A DNA stretch of 64,000 nucleotides, taken from NCBI GenBank assembly GCA_943789485.1, contig CALSUH010000025.1, forward strand, positions 22,968 to 86,967, read 5' to 3'. The notes beneath the pieces are model-generated. The model searched no databases. It saw only the letters and a list, made by a program, of their open reading frames with translations, and was not told where the DNA came from. Every line of letters begins with the position of its first letter. The first letter of the stretch is position 1. Positions 49,484-58,829 of the stretch are shown here, one piece after another. The position numbers were made by a program, and so were the translations under genes. The DNA comes from an uncultured Pseudomonadales bacterium. Lineage in GTDB: Bacteria; Pseudomonadota; Gammaproteobacteria; Pseudomonadales; Pseudohongiellaceae.

Positions 49484-49559
49484 GACTGAGAAATGCCGCG
49501 CTGCGCAGTAAACAGTGCGGTTGTTACAAAGTAATCTACCTCGACCAAGAATAAGGGCA

Positions 49560-50078
49560 ATGAAGATGAACAACCTAAACGCAATTGAGCATCTAGTCGA
49601 AAAATTCGAGCAGAAGAAGATGACGCGAAGAGAGTTAGTGGCATCTTTACTTGTTGCTACTGCTGCGTCGGCAGCGCCTTCTATTTCCGCACAGGCGTCG
49701 GCACCTGTGGCCATTGGCAGATCGATGAACCATGTTTCACTCTCGGTGAATGACGTCAGCCGTTCAGCCGATTTCTATAATCGTGTATTGGGTATGGAAA
49801 TTATCTCGCGGCCTGCCAACGGTGGTTTGAATATGGGCCTAGGCCGCGAGAGTTTTCTGGGTCTGTACAACCTTCCTAATCCGGGAGGCATGCATCATAT
49901 GTGCATCGGTGTGGATGACTACAATCCTGATGCCCTTGCGGAAAAGTTGCAGGATCACGGTATAGACGCAGATGTTAATCGCGATGCCGCGAACCGAACC
50001 AGTGGTGGGGATCAGCTGTATTTTACTGATCCAGATGGTATTCGTGTCCAGTTAGCGCAACACGGCTACTTGGGATAA
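49560..50078 (+). CDS. exported VOC-superfamily (glyoxalase-like) protein
   Basis: 172 residues from ATG 49560 (or 49566), with AAGGG just upstream. A twin-arginine-like signal (MTRRELVASLLVATAASAA) precedes one VOC module: MNHVSLSVNDVSRSADFYNR, a metal-ligand region MHHMCIGVDDY, and YFTDPDGIRVQL with the final acidic ligand position. VOC enzymes bind a divalent metal and act on small molecules; the substrate is unknown. Export as a folded metalloprotein fits the signal. Confidence 0.82.
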   Translation: MKMNNLNAIEHLVEKFEQKKMTRRELVASLLVATAASAAPSISAQASAPVAIGRSMNHVSLSVNDVSRSADFYNRVLGMEIISRPANGGLNMGLGRESFLGLYNLPNPGGMHHMCIGVDDYNPDALAEKLQDHGIDADVNRDAANRTSGGDQLYFTDPDGIRVQLAQHGYLG

Positions 50079-50124
50079 CGCAGCTTCTAGCGTAGTTTCT
50101 TAATCTACTGTCTAAGCTCAAGCG

Positions 50125-51387
50125 CTAGTAGTTCGGGGCCACTAGCCATTTTTGCTCGATGGCTAAGGGCGCGCTAAGCGTCTTTAGGAAATCTTCGAGC
50201 TGAATTTTCTCTACTGTGCGCAAGCCAAGAGGCTTCGCTTCGTTGTGACTAAGCATGGAGCTTGGTGGTTTGTTGTAGTGATTCACTACCTGTGCAAGAT
50301 CCGTCATCTGCCCGCCATGCATATAGGGTGCTGTCACTGAGATGTTTCGAAGGGTGGGTGTTTTCAACGCGCCGACTAAGTCATTCGTATCGCGCGCAAA
50401 ACGTAGCTCTGTACAATCCTCTGCAGAGGCATCGCTGAACTCGCCTAGACAATTAAAAGAATCCTCTTGAGAGAGTCGTACTCCATCGTATCGACCCATT
50501 GATGGCATTTGGCGGCCCGCTGCCAGCACGCCTGTGTTATGAAATTCGTGGTTGGTGAACAAGGGCCCATTGTGACAAGTTACGCATTGGCCTTTTCCGA
50601 TGAATAACTTTAGACCGGATTTTTCTGAATTGTTTAGAGTATCGTCTTCATTCGAGCCTGCTACTACTGCGGTGGCGTAGTCATCGAAGCGGGAGCGGCC
50701 TGGGAGTATCTTGCGCTCAAAGGCAGCAATTGCCTTGCCCAAATTAGTAAAGAATCGAGATATGTCTGTCTGTGTTTCTAACTCGAGTGCATTCCAGCTT
50801 GCCTGCTGCTGTGCATCACCGTCTGGCGCGCCAGATTCTGGCAACATCGCAGGCAGGTGCAGAGCCCCGAATACATCTTCATACATGCCTCGATAGACGG
50901 CATCGTTGGAAATGAGGTGTAGTAGCTGCACCCGATCGGTTGCTTGCTCATGCTTGGCTTCCAAAGGCGCGAGAGCCTGTGCCCACTGGCTATCTTTCCT
51001 TCCGTCCCAATAGAACCACGGGCTATAGGCGAGCCCAACTAGACTGGGCGTATGCATCGGTCCGATACCGACGCCAACGGCGAGGGCTAGTCCATCGGTA
51101 AACATTAGCTCAGGCTTGTGGCAGGTTGCGCAGGCGACCTGTGCGTTGCTGCTAAGACGAGTATCGAAGTAGAGGCGATGACCTAATTCTGCTGCTGCAG
51201 GATCGTCAGCTACTAGATTACTAGGATCAAGCGGCAGCGGTGGCAGGGAATCCAGAGATAGTGAGGCGATTAATCTAAGCTCTTCCTCGCTCCAATCCGG
51301 TACCCCAGGAATAGACAAGTAGTTCCAGCCAACGGCAAAGATCAGGGCGATACTAGCGAATAGCGGCAGCAGCAGATCTTTCTTCAT
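50125..51387 (-). CDS. MauG/di-heme cytochrome c peroxidase-family protein
   Basis: 420 residues with an N-terminal membrane or signal helix (LLPLFASIALIFAVGW). Two heme motifs are clear: CATCH in VACATCHKPELMFTDG and CVTCH in QCVTCHNGPLFTN. HTPSLVGLAYSPWFYWDGR and TPTLRNISVTAPYMHGG are the usual flanks. Members reduce hydrogen peroxide or, like MauG, modify protein residues. It overlaps the upstream gene by four bases (ATGA), so they form one unit. Confidence 0.92.
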   Translation of the reverse strand: MKKDLLLPLFASIALIFAVGWNYLSIPGVPDWSEEELRLIASLSLDSLPPLPLDPSNLVADDPAAAELGHRLYFDTRLSSNAQVACATCHKPELMFTDGLALAVGVGIGPMHTPSLVGLAYSPWFYWDGRKDSQWAQALAPLEAKHEQATDRVQLLHLISNDAVYRGMYEDVFGALHLPAMLPESGAPDGDAQQQASWNALELETQTDISRFFTNLGKAIAAFERKILPGRSRFDDYATAVVAGSNEDDTLNNSEKSGLKLFIGKGQCVTCHNGPLFTNHEFHNTGVLAAGRQMPSMGRYDGVRLSQEDSFNCLGEFSDASAEDCTELRFARDTNDLVGALKTPTLRNISVTAPYMHGGQMTDLAQVVNHYNKPPSSMLSHNEAKPLGLRTVEKIQLEDFLKTLSAPLAIEQKWLVAPNY

Positions 51388-51785
51388 TGCAGGTCAAAAT
51401 CGATAATAGCAGTGTCGTCAACGCCAGCATATTGAAACTCAATCTGCAGTTCCCAGCGCCCCTGCATGTGAAATCGGACGCCCTCGAGCAAGTAATCGCC
51501 GGTCTCGAGTCGCCTTGTTACTTGAGGCTGTGTTGGAAGGCCATGATCGTGCTCTGGCATACCACCGAATACGTTCAATTCCTCGAGCTCTAGGATTTCG
51601 TCATCGCGATCCAATACACGTATATGCCAACTGTGCATTGTGTTGATGCTAAGAGGCGAAAGTTCGCTATAGATTTCAATCGTGAAGCCTTTATCGGTAA
51701 CGCCGCTTAGATCGGGCAGACGGACATCGGCTGCGTTAGCGGAACAAAGGGCAAGCAGTAGTGCTAGGGCAGAAAGTATTTTCAT
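51384..51785 (-). CDS. small exported protein, YtkA/FixH-like beta fold, partner of the MauG gene
   Basis: 133 residues from ATG 51785. A signal peptide (ILSALALLLALCSANAAD) is followed by a beta-rich domain: FTIEIYSELSPLSINTMHSW, FGGMPEHDHGLPTQPQV (a histidine-rich loop) and YLLEGVRFHMQGRWEL. Such loops occur in YtkA-like and copper-binding domains. It is translationally coupled to the MauG-type gene and may supply metal or redox help; this is inference. Confidence 0.75.
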   Translation of the reverse strand: MKILSALALLLALCSANAADVRLPDLSGVTDKGFTIEIYSELSPLSINTMHSWHIRVLDRDDEILELEELNVFGGMPEHDHGLPTQPQVTRRLETGDYLLEGVRFHMQGRWELQIEFQYAGVDDTAIIDFDLQ

Positions 51786-52033
51786 AGTGTATCGGTATAA
51801 AGCCTTACTTAGGGGTGACAATAATACGGGAAACCTATCGGGTAGAGTAGGGAGAAACCGGGCTTTTCACAGTAGTTAATTCATGCATTACTTGCGGGGT
51901 CAAATCCGAAGCCAGTGCCATTAGAAACTCGGATAGTGTCATTGGGCTTTCTTTCACTGTTTTAAAACTACTGCTACTACCCAACTTATTACGTCGTATT
52001 GCGTAGTTTAGTTCTAGGGTATCTCAAACTAAA

Positions 52034-52063
52034 AAAGGGCAAGTCCTCGCGGACCTGCCCTTT
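52034..52063 (-). terminator. intrinsic terminator after the first cold-shock gene
   Basis: On the minus strand AAAGGGCAGGTCC pairs with GGACTTGCCCTTT around a 4-base loop, with one mismatch, and is followed by T residues. It lies 60 bases after the cold-shock stop. Confidence 0.88.
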
Positions 52064-52122
52064 GTTCTTCTTAAATCTAAATTCCGTTGCTGGCGGCGAG
52101 CGCTAGCTAGGCGATTTTAGAT

Positions 52123-52332
52123 TTAAACAGCGACGATTTCTTCAGCCTGTGGTCCTTTCTGACCATCAGTTACGACGAACTCAACGCGCTGACCTTCAGC
52201 AAGAGTCTTGTAACCAGCGCTTTGAATTGCACTGAAATGTGCAAATACATCAGGGCCGCCTTCACGTTCGATGAAGCCGAAACCTTTATTCTCGTTAAAC
52301 CATTTCACTGTACCGCTAATTTTTTCGGACAT
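52123..52332 (-). CDS. CspA-family cold-shock protein, first copy
   Basis: 69 residues with both RNA-binding motifs: [10 protein letters not shown] (RNP1) and DVFAHFSAI (RNP2), preceded by [11 protein letters not shown]. It binds single-stranded RNA. A second copy lies about 1 kb away on the same strand. Long leaders are typical of cold-regulated csp genes, and the bases upstream of the start (52333 on) are gene-free. Confidence 0.95.
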   Translation of the reverse strand: MSEKISGTVKWFNENKGFGFIEREGGPDVFAHFSAIQSAGYKTLAEGQRVEFVVTDGQKGPQAEEIVAV

Positions 52333-53050
52333 TTTTGTTACCTAAATTTTAAATAGTATAATCCTGACAAGCAGGGGTCGTGCTAGAAATTCGGCGTACT
52401 TATAAACTTTATGACGAGGTGTTACTGGAAGACTTCGAAATGGGGAGAATAAATAGTTGCTTACTTTCAAGCTAGGCGCAGTTTACAGATAAACCTTTGG
52501 CTGTCAAGGGTTTTTGGTCATACAGCTAAGCTGTAGGGGGCGCTAATTAGTGCCCAAACGAGGCTCAGATTGATCCCTCGCGGTAGTTCTTTTTCTGAAA
52601 TCGGGGTGAGCAGATTACTAGAAACAGTAAATCATTCTTGCCAGTATTCTTGACACGCTGACGGGTATTCGCGGGAACTATGATCACGTAACCTGTTGTG
52701 AGATAACAGGGTTCCCCGTCCCCACCTCGACTAGTCCGGAACCTGACAATAGTAGGTGGCGCTCGCTAGTATTTACCAAGTAATGCCAGTTAGTTGCTTG
52801 GCCTTTTTCAACTCTTGCCTGGGCTATGCCAGTAGAGATTAGAAGTATTTCTCTGATTTTAGCCCCTATTAAGGCTGCAGAGATTTGTCGCTGCTTGCCT
52901 GCGCAGCAGTGCCTATAGAGTTGCGCTCGAGAAATTTGACAGCCTTGCGTGGAGCTCGCTATAGATAGCGAAATATTGGGCACAACAGGAAAAGAAAGCC
53001 TATTGCAGGGAGCAATAAGGTAGTAGGAGTTTGGGGATGGGCAGAAAATT
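52333..53050. other. gene-poor stretch between the two cold-shock genes
   Basis: It holds the probable leader and promoter of the first cold-shock gene. A minus-strand open frame of about 99 codons (52684-52983, start MPNISLSIASSTQG) has unremarkable composition and no known motif, so I do not call it. Confidence 0.4.
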
Positions 53051-53080
53051 AAGCTACCGACCGCAATGGTTCGGTAGCTT
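53051..53080 (-). terminator. intrinsic terminator after the second cold-shock gene
   Basis: AAGCTACCGA (53051-53060) pairs perfectly with TCGGTAGCTT (53071-53080) around a 10-base loop, followed on the minus strand by AATTTT. It lies 24 bases after the cold-shock stop. Confidence 0.85.
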
Positions 53081-53104
53081 ATCTAAAGCTTTTTCTGGCA
53101 ATAC

Positions 53105-53311
53105 TTAGAGAGGGACTACTTTGTTTGCACAAGGTCCTTTCTGACCTTGCCCAACTTCGTACTCTACTTCTTGGCCATCATTTAGCGTGGCGAAACCGCC
53201 GTCACTTTTAATTTCTGAGTAGTGAACGAATAGATCGTTACCACCTTCCGCTGGAGTGATGAAACCGAAACCTTTGTCTGCATTAAACCACTTAACTGTA
53301 CCTTTACTCAT
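53105..53311 (-). CDS. CspA-family cold-shock protein, second copy
   Basis: 68 residues: [20 protein letters not shown] contains RNP1 and LFVHYSEI contains RNP2. The two copies are only moderately similar outside the motifs, so they are not a recent duplication. It is a single-gene unit with its own terminator. Confidence 0.95.
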   Translation of the reverse strand: MSKGTVKWFNADKGFGFITPAEGGNDLFVHYSEIKSDGGFATLNDGQEVEYEVGQGQKGPCANKVVPL

Positions 53312-54081
53312 GTAACCCTCGATATATAAAAATATATTGCTCTTTAATGTTCAAAATTGCGAAATAGGAACCTGTTTACGATTCTTCTTCTGCTCTGTGG
53401 CGAAACTTCGTTTTCTGTTATCTCTCTACCTTGACGAAGCATTTTCATGTAATGACTCGATAGAGTGATTCAGGCCCGTTTCACCTATTCAGACCTGAAG
53501 CTACAGTGTAAAGTCTTCTAAGCTAAATTCATAGAGGTGTTGGCCTTCAGTCCGGCGAGTAGAGCCTTCGGTCGATTTACGCTTTTTCGTGAAAATCCCC
53601 CGCTGCGGCTGATTCGGGCGTGCTGTCTTTACGGCTTGGGTGTCCTCAACGAAATCTCCACTGCGCTATTGAAACCATTGTAGTGATACGCTTGGTCAAA
53701 ACAGATAGTCCGTATAGCGGGCAGCATCTTTACTGGCATCACTGCGTAGAACGCTGTTTTTATTGCATAACTCATTGTTATTTATGATAATTTTATCGGC
53801 AGGGTTCGAGCTGCTCAGCAGGTTTCGTCAATCCCGTTCTCGGGTTTCGAACGCATCAAAGCTTCCATTACTTGGCATGTCCGAGGAACTTTCACCGCTA
53901 CTACGGCCACCTCCGATAGTGGCAATCTGGGGGTTTTCTGGCTTAGTAAATTGCAGAAGTGTAGTTTCTGTCTCTCATTAGGGCCAATTTTGCGCTGGTT
54001 TTCAGCCAAAAATAAATAGCTTCTCATGTTGAAAATGCCGCATTTTGTTCGCCGCTATCGATTAAATCTGTGTTTTGGGGA
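53312..54081. other. gene-poor stretch holding a possible broken minus-strand gene
   Basis: The first 250 bases likely hold the second cold-shock leader. On the minus strand, about 53794 down to 53515, protein-like pieces appear in two frames: MSYAIKTAFYAVMPVKML then DQAYHYNGFNSAVE, and DFVEDTQAVKTARPNQPQRG then TKKRKSTEG and YEFSLEDFTL to a stop. I cannot name the family. Confidence 0.35.
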
Positions 54082-55023
54082 CTATTGGCGTGCCATTAGC
54101 CACCACTTTAGGGTGCTGGTTACCAGTTCTGCAGCGTCTTGTTGGACGAAATGACTCGCTCCAGGGGCCGTAACGAGGGTTGTGTCGGCATCTATCCAGT
54201 CCCAGGTGTTGTTCAGCCCATCGGAATGCAGCGCAGTGTCCTCTAAGCCATGAAATATGAGCACTGGCATAGTTAGTCTTGGAGCACTGGGCGCGGCATT
54301 CGGACTATCACCGCGCGGATAATTCTGCTTGTAGTAAGCGAGCATGCCGTCGAAACTGGAGCGCTCGAATGCCTCTACGTACTTCCTTCTTGCGGCCGGA
54401 TCTGTCACCCAACCAGAAAGGGTCTGTGGATTCATGGGCTGGCCAAAAAAGATAGCGGGATCAGTCGCTTTGCCGGCAATGAAGGCACTGGCATAGCTGC
54501 TATTTTTCTGCTGCTCCTGATTATTCGCCAACTCTCTAGCCATGCCATTGGGATGAGGAAGGTTCAGTATGACTAGGTTCTCCACCATCTCAGGCAGGGC
54601 AAAGGCGAATTGCCACGAAACGCTGCCGCCCCAGTCATGGCCTACGATGTTGGCTTTTTCTTCGCCGAAGTGTCGAATCACGGCGGCCACATCGCCGATC
54701 AGATTACGCATCGCGTAACTAGACTCATCTTCTGGCTGATCGCTGAGGTTGTAGCCGCGCTGGTCTATCGCTACCACCTTAAAATTGTTCTTTAGTCCTT
54801 CCATCTGGTGGCGCCAGCTATACCAAAAGTCAGGAAAACCATGAATCATGACTACCAGCGGTCCTTCACCGACGCTCGCGTAGTGGATTTTCACGCCGTT
54901 ATTGTCAGCGTAACCGTGCTCCACCTCGTCCAGAATATCGGCCTGTGCGCTAGTGCTAAGCGAGGCGAAGACCGCTAGAGCGGCGATCTTTTTGACGAAG
55001 CTGAGGTGTTTTAGGTATTGCAT
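54082..55023 (-). CDS. exported epoxide-hydrolase-like alpha/beta hydrolase
   Basis: 313 residues with a signal peptide (IAALAVFASLSTSAQAD). HGFPDFWYSWRHQ carries the HG-oxyanion motif, the nucleophile is the aspartate in IVGHDWGGSVSWQFA (as in epoxide hydrolases and haloalkane dehalogenases), and the histidine is in APGASHFVQQD. Export is unusual for this group. Substrate unknown. It stands alone. Confidence 0.87.
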   Translation of the reverse strand: MQYLKHLSFVKKIAALAVFASLSTSAQADILDEVEHGYADNNGVKIHYASVGEGPLVVMIHGFPDFWYSWRHQMEGLKNNFKVVAIDQRGYNLSDQPEDESSYAMRNLIGDVAAVIRHFGEEKANIVGHDWGGSVSWQFAFALPEMVENLVILNLPHPNGMARELANNQEQQKNSSYASAFIAGKATDPAIFFGQPMNPQTLSGWVTDPAARRKYVEAFERSSFDGMLAYYKQNYPRGDSPNAAPSAPRLTMPVLIFHGLEDTALHSDGLNNTWDWIDADTTLVTAPGASHFVQQDAAELVTSTLKWWLMARQ

Positions 55024-55316
55024 GGGTCGCTCCTGGTGTTATGCCATTTGATGCGCGTGTATTCGGGTGTCCGCCAAACCACTTTTGGGATCTGATGGAA
55101 TGCGATGGGCTGATTAGATCAGATAACTGACAAAAAGTTGATGGATATTCCTGCTACTACGCCCCTTTGGTGCGTTAATAATCTCATCTGGGCTGATTTA
55201 GCTCATTGCTATCCCTGTGCTATGTATCTGTAAATGCGTGTGAATGTTAGAATTCGCGTAGAATAGAACAGGCAGTAAATCGCTGTCTGTGTAAGTGAGA
55301 TAGGAGAATACAGCGC

Positions 55317-56312
55317 ATGATCAAATCGAAACTAGCGGCTGCAATACTGGGAAGTGGTGTCGCTATAATAGTTTTTGGCCAGATGGCAATCGCACAAGAT
55401 TACGTTGCGCCTCGATTGAGCTTTGGCGCGCCAGATCTGCAGGGTATCTACAGCATTGCTACGGTAACGATGCTGGAGCGTGGCGAGCAGTTCAACGGAA
55501 ACCTCACTATCACAGAAGAAGAGGCAGCAAGAATTGGTCAGACCGGTGACAGCTATCTTGAAGACCTGACAACCGTACCAAGCGATGGTGAGCCCGATGT
55601 TGGCGGCTATAACACTTTTTGGATGGATCCGGGCGAGCGCATGGCTACTATCAACGGCGAAATTCGCACCTCGATTCTAGTTGAGCCTGAGAACGGTCGC
55701 CTGCCGTGGGCGGAAGGCGCGCTGCGTGCTATTTTTGGGGCTCGTGCATCTGGGCCTGGCGCGTTCGCTGGTCCTGAAGCGCGCCCCTTAGGTGAGCGGT
55801 GTTTAGTGGGATTTGGCTCCTCCGGCGGTCCGCCGATGTTGCCAGTCCTTTATAACAACCACAGCCAAATCGTGCAGACTGAAGACTACGTGATGATCAT
55901 GGCCGAAATGAATCATGATGCTCGCATCATTCGAATGCGTGGCGATGGGCATTCAGATATTCCTAAGTGGCTGGGCGATTCGATAGGTTATTACGAAGAG
56001 GACACACTGGTAGTGGAAACAACCAATTATCACCCACAACAGAGTTTTCGAGGTGCGCTGCGGCATTACTTCTTTTTATCGCCGGACGCTAAGGTTACTG
56101 AACGGTTCACCCGAGTAACGGACGAGACCCTGCTGTATCAATTTACCGTTGAGGATCCGAAAGTCTATGCAACCGCATGGAAGGGAGAGCTTCCCATGAA
56201 TGCCGTTGAAGACAGAATTTACGAATACGCCTGTCACGAGGGCAACTACGCGCTGCCTGGAATATTGGCAGGGGCTAGATTGGAGGAGCAAGAAACCGCC
56301 GAAGCGCAATAG
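55317..56312 (+). CDS. exported protein of unknown function
   Basis: 331 residues with a signal peptide (IVFGQMAIAQDY). The opening FGAPDLQGIYSIATVTMLER and the body (QIVQTEDYVMIMAEMNHDAR, TLVVETTNYHPQQSFRGALR, VTERFTRVTDETLLYQFTVE) resemble an unnamed secreted family I have seen repeatedly in marine and soil bacteria. No catalytic motif is evident. Aromatic- and acid-rich, beta-type composition. It ends at a strong terminator. Confidence 0.75.
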   Translation: MIKSKLAAAILGSGVAIIVFGQMAIAQDYVAPRLSFGAPDLQGIYSIATVTMLERGEQFNGNLTITEEEAARIGQTGDSYLEDLTTVPSDGEPDVGGYNTFWMDPGERMATINGEIRTSILVEPENGRLPWAEGALRAIFGARASGPGAFAGPEARPLGERCLVGFGSSGGPPMLPVLYNNHSQIVQTEDYVMIMAEMNHDARIIRMRGDGHSDIPKWLGDSIGYYEEDTLVVETTNYHPQQSFRGALRHYFFLSPDAKVTERFTRVTDETLLYQFTVEDPKVYATAWKGELPMNAVEDRIYEYACHEGNYALPGILAGARLEEQETAEAQ

Positions 56313-56320
56313 CTACCCAG

Positions 56321-56362
56321 GCTTAATAAAAGGCCGACTCTAAAGTCGGCCTTTTATTAAGC
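56321..56362 (+). terminator. strong, possibly two-way, intrinsic terminator
   Basis: A 19-bp perfect inverted repeat: TTAATAAAAGGCCGACT at the left (56323 on) faces AGTCGGCCTTTTATTAA at the right, around a 4-base loop CTAA. T residues follow the GC core in both directions. Confidence 0.92.
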
Positions 56363-56456
56363 TGTGTTGTTGATGCGGCGCGTTAACGTAATTTTCCAGT
56401 CAGGCCATGATGCGCTGACACGTACTCGATCGAGATAGCCATTGGAGTGATGAGAG

Positions 56457-56891
56457 ATGAAGAAAAAATTTATGATTAGTACAGTCAGTATTTTTGGCCT
56501 GCTCTGTTTAAGTGTGAGCCTCGCTCAGACGAATGAACACGGTCCTTTATTAAGTGTGAAAGAAATCATGAATGGATTGATCACTCCGACAACGACAACC
56601 ATCTGGGGAGCCTACCAGTTAGAGACAGATGCTCAGTGGCAGGAAGTTAGGAATGCCGCGCTCTCGGTTATTGCAGCAGGCAACTTGCTGCAGTTTGGTG
56701 GAGTGGGCGAGGGTGAGGCCGCGATGGCAAGCGAGACAGGCTGGAAAACCTACAACCAGCAGATGATAGAGGCGGCGAGACTCGTTATCTCAGCGGCAGA
56801 TAATAAGGATGAAGAGGCATTGTCCGCCGCAGGCAACGATGCACTCTATCCGCCTTGTGAGTCCTGTCACCAACAATATCAGGGGCAATAA
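56457..56891 (+). CDS. exported c-type cytochrome, c'/c556-like
   Basis: 144 residues with a signal peptide (SIFGLLCLSVSLAQTN). A single heme motif CESCH lies close to the C-terminus (LYPPCESCHQQYQGQ), as in four-helix cytochromes c' and c556. IMNGLITPTTTTIWGAYQ and a mostly helical body agree. A possible electron carrier for the dehydrogenases. Short unit after the terminator. Confidence 0.9.
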   Translation: MKKKFMISTVSIFGLLCLSVSLAQTNEHGPLLSVKEIMNGLITPTTTTIWGAYQLETDAQWQEVRNAALSVIAAGNLLQFGGVGEGEAAMASETGWKTYNQQMIEAARLVISAADNKDEEALSAAGNDALYPPCESCHQQYQGQ

Positions 56892-56943
56892 GTAGATTGG
56901 TTTTTGCTCGGTCTGGTAGGCTAAGGCTAAACCCTGACTAGGC

Positions 56944-56970
56944 TATTAAGTTATTAAGTTATTAAGTTAT
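56944..56970. repeat. 8-base tandem repeat at the 3' end of the HupE gene
   Basis: TATTAAGT is repeated three times (56944-56967) and starts a fourth. It covers the stop codon of the HupE-type gene. Probably slippage-prone; a two-copy TTATTAGG tract occurs near 16892. Confidence 0.75.
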
Positions 56971-57981
56971 GAAGAGACTGGGAATCCGCTCGATGAACCA
57001 GTAGCTGGCAATACCACCTAGGCCATAGGCGAGGCCGCGCTGCAGGCTTGGCCAGAGAGGCTTGAAGTATTTCGTGAAGACGAAATGCAATACAAGCAAC
57101 GCAGAAATAAATGCCACCTGACCGACTTCCACGCCGAGATTGAAAAATAGCAAAGCCAATGGAATGTCAGCATCGCTGAGCCCGAGCTCACCGAGCGCGC
57201 CCGCGAAACCAAATCCGTGTATCAGGCCAAATGCGAAGGCGACTATCCACGGCTTCTTATGCGCTAGTGTAATCTTGCCCTGCTGGGACATCAGGATCTC
57301 TCTGGCGAGAAATACGATAGACAGTGCTATCAAAACTTCTATGGGTGCGCCGGGTACGGGGAAAATTCCCAACACAGCGCAGGCGAGTGTGATGCTGTGC
57401 GCAATTGTAAATGCAGTGATGGTCTTTAATACTTTCCAAAATCCTTGCAGTAGTAGCAATAAGCCGAGAACGAAGAGTAGGTGGTCGACGCCAAATAGTA
57501 TGTGTTCGCCACCTAGCTCTAGATAACGGCGCGCCAAATTGCCTATAGAAGACGCTCCAGCCTTCATCTGCGCCATCTCCACCTCTATAATGTTGCCATC
57601 CCCGGGGAAATATCCGGACACATCACTGCCATCGCTCCAACGAGTAATGAGGACTAACCCTTCTAACGGCCAAGGGAAAACCAGCGCGTCATCAAGGTTT
57701 AGTTCAGGTTCACATTGAAAACGGTAGCTGAACCTGCCCGGGGGTAATCCGGTGCAACGCTCGGGGAGGATGCGCTCGATAGTAAATAAAGGAGGAACTT
57801 GTTGATCAACAATGGACAGCTGGTATTGATTCTCCTCCAGCTCGTCCAGGAACACGCGGGCGACGCCGGTCACATCAATATCGTGAGCCATCGCAGTTGG
57901 GGGCAATATCAGGCCTGATAGGAGTAGCGCGCAGCAGGAGGCCAAGCAAGGGCGACTTAGTTTTAAAATTAATCCGCGCAT
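56962..57981 (-). CDS. HupE/UreJ-type membrane protein
   Basis: 339 residues. A signal peptide (LLLSGLILPPTAMAHDI) precedes a beta-rich periplasmic part of about 130 residues, followed by 6-7 membrane helices. The motifs GEHILFGVDHLLFVLGLL, FTIAHSITLACAVLG and FGLIHGFGFAGAL are those of HupE/UreJ, which carry metal-binding histidines. Family members are linked to nickel or other metal uptake. It follows the parvulin-type gene by 5 bases, a pairing seen in other genomes. Confidence 0.88.
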   Translation of the reverse strand: MRGLILKLSRPCLASCCALLLSGLILPPTAMAHDIDVTGVARVFLDELEENQYQLSIVDQQVPPLFTIERILPERCTGLPPGRFSYRFQCEPELNLDDALVFPWPLEGLVLITRWSDGSDVSGYFPGDGNIIEVEMAQMKAGASSIGNLARRYLELGGEHILFGVDHLLFVLGLLLLLQGFWKVLKTITAFTIAHSITLACAVLGIFPVPGAPIEVLIALSIVFLAREILMSQQGKITLAHKKPWIVAFAFGLIHGFGFAGALGELGLSDADIPLALLFFNLGVEVGQVAFISALLVLHFVFTKYFKPLWPSLQRGLAYGLGGIASYWFIERIPSLFIT

Positions 57982-57986
57982 AACCC

Positions 57987-58829
57987 TCAGTCGGACTCAC
58001 TATTGCTAATAACGATGGTGTATTCGTTCCAAAGCTTGTCCACCTCCTGCTGCAGGCGAGTCTCTTCCTCTGCGGCGATCCATTCGAGCCGCACCAGATC
58101 GGCAATCTCTTCCAGCGACGGAATACCTGCGGGGTTGCGTTCTATTACACGCAGCCAATGTTGTCCGCGGTTGCTAACATACGGGCCTTGCCATTGATTA
58201 AGGTCGGCGGCCAGAACCCGGTCGGCGAACTCCTGGTCGAAGATGTTAGCGAGATCGACGCTGTTAACGTTCGGCAGCGGGGCGACTGTGCCCTCTGACA
58301 TCGACAGCAAGGTGTCGGCATCGGTGCTGCGGTGTAGGGCATCAACTATCGAGTCTGCTAGAGGATCTCTAGAATCGAAAACCAACTCATCTAGTGTCAC
58401 AGAGGCAGGGGTCTCGAAGCGCGCGCTATTTTTCTCAAAATAGTCTCGCAGTTCAACATCAGTCGGCTGAATAATGCTGCCACTCAGAACGTGGCGCATT
58501 TTCTGAGCGAGGATGTCATGTATACGCTCGTCATTGTCCAATTCCATGGACAGAGCTTCACGCACTAAGATCTGTTCTTCTATATAGAAGGCAGTGACTA
58601 GCTCGCGTTGCTCTAGGGTAAGCTCCTCTCCGCGAGATAATTCCTGCATGAAGATACGCGCATCGATCTCGCGTTGGTCGATCTGCAATAAATTTTCGTT
58701 TCCTGATTGAGTGATTGCATACAGGACAAAAATTAACAGGCCAATGATAAAAAAATGTACCGTGGGTTCTCTTATCAGCTCTTGGGGGAGAGACGTGTTC
58801 ATCGGTATTGAATCATTTTTGCTAGTCAT
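57987..58829 (-). CDS. membrane-anchored parvulin-type peptidyl-prolyl isomerase
   Basis: 280 residues. A membrane anchor (VHFFIIGLLIFVLYAIT, about 24-40) is followed by a helical SurA-like part (FIEEQILVREALSMELDND-type) and a PpiC-like domain (ETPASVTLDELVF, WQGPYVSNRGQHWLRVIERN). It would help fold the exported domain of the adjacent HupE protein or similar clients. The two genes are 5 bases apart. Confidence 0.85.
   Translation of the reverse strand: MTSKNDSIPMNTSLPQELIREPTVHFFIIGLLIFVLYAITQSGNENLLQIDQREIDARIFMQELSRGEELTLEQRELVTAFYIEEQILVREALSMELDNDERIHDILAQKMRHVLSGSIIQPTDVELRDYFEKNSARFETPASVTLDELVFDSRDPLADSIVDALHRSTDADTLLSMSEGTVAPLPNVNSVDLANIFDQEFADRVLAADLNQWQGPYVSNRGQHWLRVIERNPAGIPSLEEIADLVRLEWIAAEEETRLQQEVDKLWNEYTIVISNSESD

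Noticed and set aside
52684..52983. Leftward 99-codon open frame between the cold-shock genes
   Set aside because: No ribosome site, no motif, and composition no different from random open frames here.
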